Shown piece by piece: positions 33,601-43,254 of a DNA stretch of 64,000 nt. The position numbers were made by a program, and so were the translations under genes. The notes beneath the pieces were generated by a model. That model ran no database searches. It saw nothing but the letters and a program-made list of their open reading frames with translations, and was not told where the DNA came from. The stretch is from Streptomyces paradoxus. Lineage in GTDB: Bacteria > Actinomycetota > Actinomycetes > Streptomycetales > Streptomycetaceae. The stretch's first letter is position 1. Every line of letters begins with the position of its first letter. The stretch spans positions 1-64,000 of the forward strand of contig NZ_JACHGV010000018.1 of the NCBI RefSeq assembly GCF_014202475.1. Reading direction: 5' to 3'.

Positions 33601-33680
33601 ACCGGGCCATGGAGCACATCGGCGACGGTGCCGCGGACCCGCCCCCGCGCCGGAAGCGGCCGCACGAGGGAGGTCCCTGA
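30663..33680 (+). CDS. Multidomain sensor phosphatase: GAF/PAS-SpoIIE(PP2C)-HATPase with R/D/H-rich tail
   Basis: A 1005-residue signalling protein. Order: a GAF-like region (about 20-180), a PAS-like region (about 195-310), a GAF domain (about 315-470), a SpoIIE/PP2C phosphatase (about 480-690; LQRSLLPRRLP, VGGDWYDVI, VIGDVQGHSAGAA, REDDVAVLLLR), then an RsbW-type HATPase (about 725-838; SELVTNALVHTQG, GRGLFLVEALS). Residues 840-1005 are a charged low-complexity tail: Glu-rich, then two GWGLGR units, then runs built on DRAADR and HD pairs. Such proteins control anti-sigma-factor antagonists. ATG 30663 is chosen with GGGAGG eleven bases upstream. Its stop overlaps the next start (TGATG), coupling it to a sugar ABC importer. 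Confidence 0.88.
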   Translation: MPHYGDARAAVPGLRVPGNGGTGPPRPAPEPAARARLLAFAGVALAAVYVRGENGAELRLVESAGAESEQRYRLPGRVAASTSPGPEPRAVSLGSPASGTGGGCPAVAEAFVRGRAVWLAGVVLGREEGAAASAPLGALPLGAAGGWLGCLVVVGEAGEGFGAEQREFLERYAAAVAERLRGEADRSAPSPLLDSALRAMGVGSFALSPGTGLVETDPALLELVGIPEGGFDGKTDTLLSYSVPEDVPALMSVIEPSAQTPGRRELDFRIRRPTGELCWLRLSCRVMKGPEGTPERVLGVVSAAPVLRRSASDVARVQWLTAALDDAMTVRDVSRVVVAALREPLGADRVALAELLEDRLAVTVLDPPGAGAWPELWRREWRSEWPDAPVTALPTLQAALRDGRVSLWPAGSALEPGLAGIGPGGLAVLPLPAKNGVAGVCLVGWDPPHDFAPEERALLTATAGLVGQALKRAHAYDAEQELATMLQRSLLPRRLPKLPGGTAVARYLPARRGLQVGGDWYDVIALSENKVALVIGDVQGHSAGAATIMGQMRTAVRAYAVEGHPPDVVVAHANRLLVGMETDLFATCCYVELDMEEGNALFVRAGHLAPLVRHPDGGTAEIAVEGGLPLGVLADADFPLTALALAPGSVLALVTDGLVESADLQVDEGMRLVRQALAAADPAEPGRMADELLGEAGRREDDVAVLLLRYDGMRVRPVRTGWVVWRLPDAVMHARRFSARTLRSWGISAEADTVLLVVSELVTNALVHTQGAVRVELTLAADRLRVTVSDSSPRAPAKPVVVDWESTGGRGLFLVEALSAAWGSVPVGGGKQVWSEIVVTRPEGGTEPGEEPDEEPEAEPEGDEEERKPGRGWGLGRDRGWGLGRNRDRRRSRDQGRHRGADRAAHRDDDRAADRADERAADRTDDRAPERDHDSATDRHADHAPGRHDEHATDRDGNRAEDRHGGQAAGRKGEQAVGLDRAMEHIGDGAADPPPRRKRPHEGGP

Positions 33681-34762
33681 TGCGTGGTCTCGCCGTGCGC
33701 GGCGCCGCCGGACTGCTGGCCTTCCTCCTGGCCGTGTCCCTCGCCGCGTGTTCCGACAGCGGCGCGGAGGGCGGGGGTGAGCTGACCATCGGGCTGCTGT
33801 TGCCGAGCCGGGCCGTGCCCCGCTGGGAGAAGTCCGACAGGCCCCTGATCGAGAAGCGGGTCAAGGAGCTGTGCCCCGAATGCACGCTCGTGTACGCCAA
33901 CGCCGAGAACGACGCGGCGAGCCAGCGGCAGCAGATGAAATCCATGATCACCCGGGGCGTCTCGGCCCTGCTCCTGGACGTCGTCGACCCCAAGGCCCTG
34001 CGTTCCTCGGTGCGCGCGGCGCAGCGCGAGGGCATCCCGGTCGTCGCCTACGACCGGCTCGCCGAGGGCCCGATCTCGGGCTTCGTCAGTTTCGACGGCG
34101 CCCAGGTCGGCAGGCTCCAGGGCCAGGCGCTCCTTCAGGGCATGGGAGCCAGGGCCGACGGCGGCGGCATCGTCATGATGAACGGCGACCCGTCCAGCCC
34201 CAACGCCGCCTGGTACGAGGGCGGGTCCCTGGCCGTCCTGCGGAACGAGGTGCGGATCCTGAAGTCGTACGACACCATCGGGTGGCGCACGGAGAACGCG
34301 CACGACCACATGTCCTCCGCGATCAGCGCCCTCGGCCCGAGCCGGATCGACGGGGTGCTCGCCGCCAACGACTCGATCGCGGCCGGCGTCATCTCGGCGC
34401 TCAAGGGCGCCCGGGTCTCACCACTGCCCCCGGTCACCGGGCAGGACGCCGACCTCGACGCGGTGCAGCGCATCGTCAAGGGCGAGCAGTACATGACCGT
34501 CTACAAGCCGTTCCGGCAGGAGACCGAGTCGGCCGCCGCGATGGCCGTCGCCCTGGCGCGCGGCAACGACGTCGACGCCCTGGTCACGGCGCGGGTGAAC
34601 AGCCCCACGACCGAGAACGTCCCGGCGGTGCTGCTCGACCCGACCGCCGTGACGCGCGAGACGATCGGCCGGACGCTCGTCCGGGACGGTGTCTACACCA
34701 TCGACCAGATCTGCACCCCGGAGCTCCGCCCGGCCTGCGCCCGGGCCGGGCTCACCCGGTGA
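33680..34762 (+). CDS. Xylose-type periplasmic-binding lipoprotein
   Basis: A 360-residue family-2 sugar-binding protein (Peripla_BP_4, XylF type). A signal peptide ends in the lipobox SLAACSDS. The ligand-binding fold shows ENDAASQRQQMKSMITRGV, then VVAYDRLAEG, GIVMMNGDPSSPNAAW and DGVLAANDSIAAGVI, all typical of XylF or ChvE-like binders of pentoses and other monosaccharides. The ATG shares one base with the upstream phosphatase stop; GGGAGG lies in the phosphatase end. It heads a three-gene importer with its own ATPase, unlike the other two sugar systems in the window. Confidence 0.9.
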   Translation: MRGLAVRGAAGLLAFLLAVSLAACSDSGAEGGGELTIGLLLPSRAVPRWEKSDRPLIEKRVKELCPECTLVYANAENDAASQRQQMKSMITRGVSALLLDVVDPKALRSSVRAAQREGIPVVAYDRLAEGPISGFVSFDGAQVGRLQGQALLQGMGARADGGGIVMMNGDPSSPNAAWYEGGSLAVLRNEVRILKSYDTIGWRTENAHDHMSSAISALGPSRIDGVLAANDSIAAGVISALKGARVSPLPPVTGQDADLDAVQRIVKGEQYMTVYKPFRQETESAAAMAVALARGNDVDALVTARVNSPTTENVPAVLLDPTAVTRETIGRTLVRDGVYTIDQICTPELRPACARAGLTR

Positions 34763-34777
34763 GCGAGGTGGTTCCCC

Positions 34778-35557
34778 GTGGCCCATCCCCCCGTACTGGC
34801 GTTGCGCGGCATCACCAAGCGGTTCGGCGGCGTGCAGGCGCTCGTCGACGTCGACCTTCAGGTCCGGGCCGGTGAGGTCGTGGCCCTGGCCGGTGACAAC
34901 GGAGCGGGCAAGTCCACGCTGGTCAAGGTGATCTCCGGGGTCAGCCCCGCCGACCGGGGCGTCATCGAGTGGGAGGGGCGCCTCGTGCAGATCAAACGCC
35001 CGCACGACGCCCACGCCCTGGGCATCGCGACCGTGTACCAGGACCTCGCCATGTGCGACAACCTGGACGTCGTCGGCAATCTCTTCCTCGGCCGCGAGAT
35101 CGACCGGGTGGGTGTCCTCGACGAGGTCGAGATGGAGCGCCGTGCCCGTGACCTGATGCGCACGCTGTCGATCCGCATCCCGGACGTGCGGGTGCCGGTC
35201 GCCGCGCTGTCGGCCGGACAGCGGCAGGCCGTGGCGATCTCCCGCTCTCTCATGGGCGCGCCCAAGGTGCTGCTGCTCGACGAGCCCACCGCCGCCCTCG
35301 GCGTGGAGCAGACCAGCCATCTGCTCGACCTCATCGAGGAGGTGCGCGACCGCGGTATGGCGATCATCCTCATCAGCCACAACATGGGCGACATCAAGGC
35401 CGTCGCGGACCGGGTCGCGGTGCTCCGGCTGGGCCGCAACAACGGACTGTTCGACGTGAGCACGGTGACCCAGGAGCAGATCATCTCCTCCGTCACCGGG
35501 GCGGCGGACAACGCCGTGGCCCATCGTTCGAAGGGCGACGAGGAGGCGTGGCCGTGA
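34778..35557 (+). CDS. Monosaccharide ABC importer ATPase (XylG-like, single domain)
   Basis: A 259-residue ATPase with Walker A GDNGAGKST, signature LSAGQRQAV and Walker B LLLDEPTAAL. Rbs/Xyl-type ATPases in enterics have two fused domains of about 500 residues; this is a single domain, as in the FrcA/XylG forms of actinomycetes, and would work as a homodimer. GTG 34778 begins 15 bases after the binding protein. The end overlaps the permease start as GTGA. Confidence 0.88.
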   Translation: MAHPPVLALRGITKRFGGVQALVDVDLQVRAGEVVALAGDNGAGKSTLVKVISGVSPADRGVIEWEGRLVQIKRPHDAHALGIATVYQDLAMCDNLDVVGNLFLGREIDRVGVLDEVEMERRARDLMRTLSIRIPDVRVPVAALSAGQRQAVAISRSLMGAPKVLLLDEPTAALGVEQTSHLLDLIEEVRDRGMAIILISHNMGDIKAVADRVAVLRLGRNNGLFDVSTVTQEQIISSVTGAADNAVAHRSKGDEEAWP

Positions 35558-36840
35558 GCCGCGGCGGGCCGCACCGGGACGCCGGGCCGGGCAGCGCCGG
35601 ACCGGTCACCACGGGCGGCGGGCAGCGCACCCGCGGATGGCAGGACAGCCTGCGGGAGTACGCCCTGGACGTCCGCGGCAGTGTGCGCGACGGGGAGCGG
35701 GGGCCGCTCCTGGTCATCGCCGGTCTCATCGTGATCTGGATCGTCTTCCAGGGGCTGGACGACAAGTTCCTCTCGCCGCGCAACCTGTCCAACCTCAGCG
35801 TGGACATCGTCGGGACCGGGCTGGTCGCCGTCGGCATCGTCTTCGTCCTGCTGATCCGGGAGATCGATCTGTCGGTGGGCTCGGTCAGCGGGCTGGCGGG
35901 GGCGGCGTTCGCCGTGCTGAACGTGAACCACGGGGTGCCGGAGTGGCTGGCGGTGATCGTGGCGGTGGCCGTCGGGACGGCCGTGGGCGCCTTCCACGGC
36001 GTCTTCCACGCCTGGCTCGGCGTGCCCGCGTTCGTGGTGACGCTGGCCGGGCTGCTGATCTGGAACGGCCTGACGCTCTACCTGCTGGGAGCCAGTGGCA
36101 CGATCAACATCGACGAGGAGGGCCTGGTCGCCTCGCTGACCAGCCACCACTTCGGCAACGAGCTGGCGGCGTACGCGGTCGCGGCGCTCGGCACGGGCGG
36201 GTACTTCCTGGCCGCCCGCCGCCGGCGGAGCCGGCACCGGGCGACCGGGATGCCCTACCGGCCGGGGGGCGAGATCTGGTTGCGCACCGGTCTCCTCGCG
36301 GTGGTCGCCTTCGCCGGGGCCCACACCCTCAACCGGTTCCAGGGGCTGCCGCTCGCACTGCTGATCTTCCTGGTCGTCCTGGTCGTCTCGGACTACGTGC
36401 TCCGCCGCACCCGCTACGGGCGGCGGGTGTACGCGCTCGGCGGCGGGGTCGAGGCGGCGCGTCGGGCCGGCATCGGGGTGGAGCGGGTGCGGATCGCGAT
36501 GTTCATGGTGTCGGGGACGCTGGCCGCGGTCGGCGGGCTGTTCGTGGCGTCGGGGCTGACGTCGGCGAGCCCCACGACGGCGCGTGCCGCCGGTTCGGGG
36601 ATGCTGCTGATCAACGCGATCGCGGCGGCCGTCATCGGCGGGACGAGCCTGTTCGGCGGGCGGGGCTCGCCCTGGTCGGTGCTGCTCGGGGTGGTGGTGA
36701 TCCAGTCGATCGCCTCGGGCATGGGGCTGCTGGGGGTCCAGGACGCCGTGCAGTTCATGATCACCGGCGGAGTACTGCTGGCCGCCGTCGCGGCCGACGC
36801 GCTGTCCCGGCGCGCCCAGGCAAGACGCGGCCGACCATGA
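35554..36840 (+). CDS. Monosaccharide ABC importer permease (XylH-like)
   Basis: A 428-residue permease of the ribose/xylose (BPD_transp_2) family with ten or more hydrophobic spans, long like XylH. Signature stretches are IREIDLSVGSVSGLAGA, GVPAFVVTLAGLLIWNGL and GTSLFGGRGSPW. GTG 35554 is preferred over GTG 35548 because GGAGG is then seven bases upstream and the start overlaps the ATPase stop. Likely substrate is xylose or another pentose, fitting the hemicellulose genes to the left. Confidence 0.9.
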   Translation: MSRGGPHRDAGPGSAGPVTTGGGQRTRGWQDSLREYALDVRGSVRDGERGPLLVIAGLIVIWIVFQGLDDKFLSPRNLSNLSVDIVGTGLVAVGIVFVLLIREIDLSVGSVSGLAGAAFAVLNVNHGVPEWLAVIVAVAVGTAVGAFHGVFHAWLGVPAFVVTLAGLLIWNGLTLYLLGASGTINIDEEGLVASLTSHHFGNELAAYAVAALGTGGYFLAARRRRSRHRATGMPYRPGGEIWLRTGLLAVVAFAGAHTLNRFQGLPLALLIFLVVLVVSDYVLRRTRYGRRVYALGGGVEAARRAGIGVERVRIAMFMVSGTLAAVGGLFVASGLTSASPTTARAAGSGMLLINAIAAAVIGGTSLFGGRGSPWSVLLGVVVIQSIASGMGLLGVQDAVQFMITGGVLLAAVAADALSRRAQARRGRP

Positions 36841-36866
36841 CTCCGACAGGCGGGACATCCGCCCCA

Positions 36867-36897
36867 TTAGTTTGTTTCTTACGGAATGTCTAACAAA
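36867..36897. promoter_or_regulatory. ROK/XylR-type operator upstream of the orphan binding protein
   Basis: An AT-rich interrupted repeat in otherwise GC-rich DNA: TTAGTTTGTT (36867-36876), 15 bases, AACAAA (36892-36897). TTTGTT/AACAAA arms are typical of XylR-like ROK-family repressors. It stands 30 bases before the start of the sugar-binding gene and just after the xylose-type permease. The ROK regulator is not in the window. Confidence 0.5.
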
Positions 36898-36926
36898 TGG
36901 CAAAGGTGGGTATAGGGCGAGATGTC

Positions 36927-38282
36927 ATGAAACGCAGCCGCCTCACCCAGGCGGCCGTGGCCGCCGCGGTCGCCGCCGGTCTGGTTCTCGCCGGATGCGG
37001 TGACACCGATCTGCCCGGCGGGGAGGAGCAGACCGACCTCAGCGTGCTCGCGACGGACGTGCCGCAGATCCAGACCCTCAAGAAGCTCACCAAGAAGCAC
37101 TTCACGGCGGAGACCGGCATCACCGTCGACTACACGCTGCTGCCGGAGAACGAGGCGCGGGTTGAAATGAACCGCGAGTTCGCGACTCAGGCCGGCCGCT
37201 ACGACGTGGCCAGCGTCAGCGCCTACGAGGTGCCGATCTACGCCGCCAACGGCTGGCTGGCCCCGCTGGACTCCTACGTGAAGGCCGACGAGGACTTCCA
37301 CCAGGACGACGTCTTCCCGAACCTGGCGTCCTCGCTGACCGGGGAGGACGGCAAGCTCTACGCCGAGCCCTTCTATGGCGAGGGCTCTTTCCTGATGTAC
37401 CGCAAGGACCTGTTCCGCAAGGACGGGCTGACGATGCCGCCGAACCCGACCTGGCAGCAGGTCGCCGACCTCGCCGCACGGGTCGACGGAACCGACGGCG
37501 CGAGCGGCATCTGCCTGCGCGGCCTGCCCGGCTGGGGCCAGAACCTCGCCCCGATCAACACGGTCGTCAACACCTTCGGCGGCGCCTGGTACGACATGGA
37601 CTGGAACGCCCGCCTGACCTCACCGGAGTTCAGGAAGGCGGTCGGCTTCTACGTCGGCCTGCTCCGCTCCCACGGCCAGCCCGGCGCCGAGCGGATGGGC
37701 GTGCTGGAGATCCTGGACCGTTTCGTCCAGGGCAAGTGCGCCATGATGTACGACGCCACGTCGCTGGCCTCGTCGATCGAGGCGGACGGTTCCGCGGTCA
37801 AGGGCAAGGTCGGCTACGTCCCGGCCCCGCACGACCGGACCGAGAAGGCCGGCTGGCTGTGGACCTGGGCCTGGGGCATCCAGCAGGCGGCCGAGAACAA
37901 GGACGCCGCCTGGGAGTTCATCTCCTGGGCCTCCTCCAAGGAGTTCCAGGAGCTGGTCGGCCGGGAGGTGGGCTGGACGTCGGCCCCCGCCGGGAACCGC
38001 AAGTCGCTCTACGAGAAGCCCGAGTACCAGCAGGCGGCCGGCGCCTGGTACCGGCAGGAGTACACGGCGGCGACGGACTCCGCCGACCCGAAGGACCCCG
38101 GCGTCGGCCCCCGCCCCTACGACGGCATCGGCTTCCTGAGCATCCCCGAGTTCGCCGTGCTGGGTACGGCGGTCTCGGAGCAGATCGCCGCGGCCATCGC
38201 CGGGCGGCAGTCGGTGGACGCGGCCCTGGACAAGTCGCAGGACCTCGCCCAGGCCGCGGCGGCGAAGTACCGCGGCGAGTGA
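36927..38282 (+). CDS. Orphan family-1 sugar-binding lipoprotein
   Basis: A 451-residue extracellular solute-binding protein with a signal peptide and lipobox (LVLAGCGD). The fold resembles polyol- or disaccharide-binding proteins (SmoE/MalE group): YDVASVSAYEVPIYAANGWL, YAEPFYGEGSFLMYRKDLF, then WLWTWAWGIQQAAENKDAAWEF. ATG 36927 has a GGGCGAG ribosome site. No MalF/MalG permease follows, which is unusual; it must use permeases encoded elsewhere or serve as an extra binding protein. Ends before a terminator facing acnA. Confidence 0.82.
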   Translation: MKRSRLTQAAVAAAVAAGLVLAGCGDTDLPGGEEQTDLSVLATDVPQIQTLKKLTKKHFTAETGITVDYTLLPENEARVEMNREFATQAGRYDVASVSAYEVPIYAANGWLAPLDSYVKADEDFHQDDVFPNLASSLTGEDGKLYAEPFYGEGSFLMYRKDLFRKDGLTMPPNPTWQQVADLAARVDGTDGASGICLRGLPGWGQNLAPINTVVNTFGGAWYDMDWNARLTSPEFRKAVGFYVGLLRSHGQPGAERMGVLEILDRFVQGKCAMMYDATSLASSIEADGSAVKGKVGYVPAPHDRTEKAGWLWTWAWGIQQAAENKDAAWEFISWASSKEFQELVGREVGWTSAPAGNRKSLYEKPEYQQAAGAWYRQEYTAATDSADPKDPGVGPRPYDGIGFLSIPEFAVLGTAVSEQIAAAIAGRQSVDAALDKSQDLAQAAAAKYRGE

Positions 38283-38285
38283 CCC

Positions 38286-38310
38286 GCCCGCGCCGCGAGA
38301 GGGCGCGGGC
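38286..38310. terminator. Terminator between binding protein and acnA
   Basis: Nine-bp perfect GC stem (38286-38294 and 38302-38310), seven-base loop, between convergent genes. Confidence 0.6.
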
Positions 38311-38380
38311 CGCGTGAACGGCGAGGGCCGCGCCCCCGGTCACCCGGGAACGCGGCCCGCGAACTGCCGTGACGGTCCGC

Positions 38381-41098
<2,718 letters not shown>

Positions 41099-41166
41099 GA
41101 CAGTCTCCTTCATTGATGTGCGCGTACCACCACGATCCTGCCGCCACGGCATCTTGGCCGATCCGC

Positions 41167-41185
41167 TAAGGTAAGGCTAAGTTAG
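41167..41185. promoter_or_regulatory. Iron-box-like element upstream of acnA
   Basis: TAAGGTAAGGCTAAGTTAG matches 14 of 19 positions of the DmdR/DtxR iron-box consensus (TTAGGTTAGGCTAACCTAA), about 70 bases before the acnA start. Iron control of an iron-sulphur aconitase is sensible and known in corynebacteria. The core TAGCCTTACCT on the minus strand may also contain the acnA promoter. Confidence 0.45.
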
Positions 41186-41241
41186 GTAACCCTTACCGCC
41201 GGATTCGATGGCGGGTGCGGCTGCGGTGCTCTCTCGGCAGA

Positions 41242-41259
41242 TATCTCGATGTCGAGATA
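41242..41259. promoter_or_regulatory. TamR-type operator upstream of acnA
   Basis: TATCTCGA-TG-TCGAGATA, a perfect 8+8 palindrome. TamR, a MarR-family regulator of S. coelicolor that responds to citrate and aconitate, controls the aconitase gene and binds 18-bp palindromes of this kind. The site lies about 145 bases upstream of acnA and 128 bases upstream of the divergent DUF4236 gene, so either could be its target. Confidence 0.7.
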
Positions 41260-41330
41260 ACTCTAATACACGAGCGCCGGATGGTCATGCCCCGGCACCC
41301 GCCCTGCGGTCATGCGCGCCCTTTTCCCGG

Positions 41331-41369
41331 GTATCCGAACCAGGTATCCGAACCGCGTATCCACGCACA
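41331..41369. repeat. 13-bp tandem repeat
   Basis: GTATCCGAACCAG, GTATCCGAACCGC and a partial third GTATCCACGCACA in exact 13-base register, ending about 20 bases before the DUF4236 start. May be a regulator array or chance. Confidence 0.5.
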
Positions 41370-41387
41370 ACGCAGGAGGAGACAGGC

Positions 41388-41588
41388 ATGCCGCTCACGT
41401 TCCGCAAGAGTTTCCGGATCCTTCCGGGGGTGCGCCTGAACATCAACAAGCGCTCCTGGTCCATCACCACCGGCGGCGGAAAGAACGGCCCCCGATACAC
41501 CCGCAGCAGCACGGGACGTCGTACGACATCGATGGACCTTCCCGGGCCTTTCGGGTGGCGGCGCACCACGCGGGCGAGCCGACGCTGA
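41388..41588 (+). CDS. DUF4236 small protein
   Basis: A 66-residue protein with the DUF4236 opening (PLTFRKSFRILPGVRLNIN, followed by SWSITTGG and GPRYTRSSTGRRTT). The domain is small, beta-rich and of unknown function, found alone or at the start of larger proteins in many bacteria. AGGAGGA stands seven bases before ATG 41388. Basic overall. It is divergent from acnA and shares its regulatory region, including the TamR-type site. Confidence 0.8.
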   Translation: MPLTFRKSFRILPGVRLNINKRSWSITTGGGKNGPRYTRSSTGRRTTSMDLPGPFGWRRTTRASRR

Positions 41589-41644
41589 GGACCCCGGGCG
41601 GGATTGACGTCCCGTCACCCGTTCGGACCCCCCGTTCGGGAGTC

Positions 41645-41660
41645 ATCTCATATCTGAGAT
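41645..41660. promoter_or_regulatory. Palindrome at the start of the HTH-MurA gene
   Basis: ATCTCA-TATC-TGAGAT, perfect 6-bp arms, ending 12 bases before the ATG. TAACCT at 41660-41665 is a good -10 placed so that transcription would begin at or next to the ATG, implying a leaderless mRNA. The protein's own HTH domain is the obvious candidate to bind here. Confidence 0.55.
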
Positions 41661-41672
41661 AACCTCGGCCTC

Positions 41673-43202
41673 ATGGCAGACGACTACCTCGTACGCATCG
41701 GCAAGCTCATCCGTGACGCCCGGCAGCACCGGGGCTGGACACAGTCGCAGCTGGCCGAGGCGCTCGGCACCAGCCAGAGCGCCGTCAACCGGATCGAGCG
41801 CGGCAACCAGAACATCAGTCTTGAGATGATCGCGCGCATAGGGGAGGCCCTCGACAGCGAGATCGTGTCGCTCGGCTACGCCGGTCCGATGCATCTGCGG
41901 GTGGTCGGCGGGCGCCGGCTGTCCGGTGCCATCGACGTGAAGACGAGCAAGAACGCGTGCGTGGCGCTGCTGTGCGCCTCACTGCTCAACGAGGGGCGCA
42001 CGGTGCTGCGCCGCGTCGCCCGCATCGAGGAGGTGTACCGCCTCCTGGAGGTGCTGGGCTCCATCGGCGTGCGCACCCGGTGGATCAACGACGGCGTCGA
42101 CCTGGAGATCGTGCCGTCGGCCGAGCTGGACCTGGCGGCGATCGACGCGGACGCGGCCCGCCGCACCCGCTCCATCATCATGTTCCTCGGCCCGCTGCTG
42201 CACCGCATGGACCACTTCAAACTGCCGTACGCCGGCGGCTGCGACCTCGGTACGCGCACGATCGAGCCGCACATGATCGCGCTGCGCCGCTTCGGCCTGG
42301 ACATCGCCGCCACCGAGGGCCAGTACCACGCCCAGGTCGACCGTGCGGTCAGCCCCGACCGCCCGATCGTCCTGACCGAGCGCGGCGACACGGTGACCGA
42401 GAACGCGCTGCTCGCCGCCGCCCGGCACGACGGCATCACCGTCATCCGCAACGCCTCGTCCAACTACATGGTCCAGGACCTCTGCTTCTTCCTGGAGGCC
42501 CTCGGCGTCAAGGTCGACGGCATCGGCACGACCACGCTCACCGTGCACGGCGTACCGACCATCGACGTCGACGTGGACTACTCCCCCTCCGAGGACCCGG
42601 TCGAGGCGATGAGCCTGGTCGCGGCGGCCGTGGTCACCGAATCGGAGCTGACGGTGCGCCGGGTGCCGATCGAGTTCCTGGAGATCGAGCTGGCGGTCCT
42701 GGAGGAGATGGGCCTCGACCACGACCGCACGCCCGAGTACTTCGCCGACAACGGCCGCACCCGGCTGGTGGACCTCACCGTCCGGCCCTCCAAACTGGAG
42801 GCGCCGATCGACAAGATCCACCCCATGCCGTTCCCCGGCCTGAACATCGACAACGTCCCCTTCTTCGCGGCCATCGCGGCGGTCGCCCAGGGCCAGACCC
42901 TCATCCACGACTGGGTCTACGACAACCGCGCGATCTACCTGACCGACCTGAACCGCCTCGGCGGCCGCCTCCAGCTCCTCGACCCCCACCGCGTCCTGGT
43001 GGAGGGCCCGACCCGCTGGCGCGCCGCCGAGATGATGTGCCCGCCGGCCCTGCGCCCCGCGGTGGTCGTCCTGCTGGCGATGATGGCCGCCGAGGGCACG
43101 TCGGTGCTGCGCAACGTGTACGTCATCAACCGCGGGTACGAGGACCTGGCGGAGCGGCTGAACTTGATCGGGGCGCAGATCGAGACGTTCCGGGATATCT
43201 GA
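41673..43202 (+). CDS. XRE-type HTH fused to MurA-like enolpyruvyl transferase
   Basis: A 509-residue fusion. Residues about 5-62 are an XRE/Cro-type helix-turn-helix (WTQSQLAEALGTSQSAVNRIERG). Residues about 70-508 are an EPSP-synthase-fold domain most like UDP-GlcNAc 1-carboxyvinyltransferase MurA: TSKNACVALL carries the Lys/Asn pair, YAGGCDLGTRTIEPHM holds the loop Cys, and NIDNVPFFAAIAAVAQG is near the end. The order HTH then MurA is odd for a cell-wall enzyme; streptomycetes carry a housekeeping murA as well. It may be a regulator that senses a cell-wall precursor, or an enzyme that regulates itself. No ribosome site is seen and the mRNA is probably leaderless. Confidence 0.85.
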   Translation: MADDYLVRIGKLIRDARQHRGWTQSQLAEALGTSQSAVNRIERGNQNISLEMIARIGEALDSEIVSLGYAGPMHLRVVGGRRLSGAIDVKTSKNACVALLCASLLNEGRTVLRRVARIEEVYRLLEVLGSIGVRTRWINDGVDLEIVPSAELDLAAIDADAARRTRSIIMFLGPLLHRMDHFKLPYAGGCDLGTRTIEPHMIALRRFGLDIAATEGQYHAQVDRAVSPDRPIVLTERGDTVTENALLAAARHDGITVIRNASSNYMVQDLCFFLEALGVKVDGIGTTTLTVHGVPTIDVDVDYSPSEDPVEAMSLVAAAVVTESELTVRRVPIEFLEIELAVLEEMGLDHDRTPEYFADNGRTRLVDLTVRPSKLEAPIDKIHPMPFPGLNIDNVPFFAAIAAVAQGQTLIHDWVYDNRAIYLTDLNRLGGRLQLLDPHRVLVEGPTRWRAAEMMCPPALRPAVVVLLAMMAAEGTSVLRNVYVINRGYEDLAERLNLIGAQIETFRDI

Positions 43203-43254
43203 CCGGAAACGCGTCCTCAGGTGTGGGCTCGCCGGAACGGGAAAGCCCGCCCCT

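Noticed and set aside
33290..33640. Repeat-rich stretch that could suggest a CRISPR-like or tandem array
   Set aside because: Repeats are short, irregular and in frame with the phosphatase tail; no constant repeat/spacer length.
30126..33665. 1179-residue open frame on the minus strand
   Set aside because: Antisense to the LPMO CBM and the sensor phosphatase, whose motifs are intact on the plus strand.
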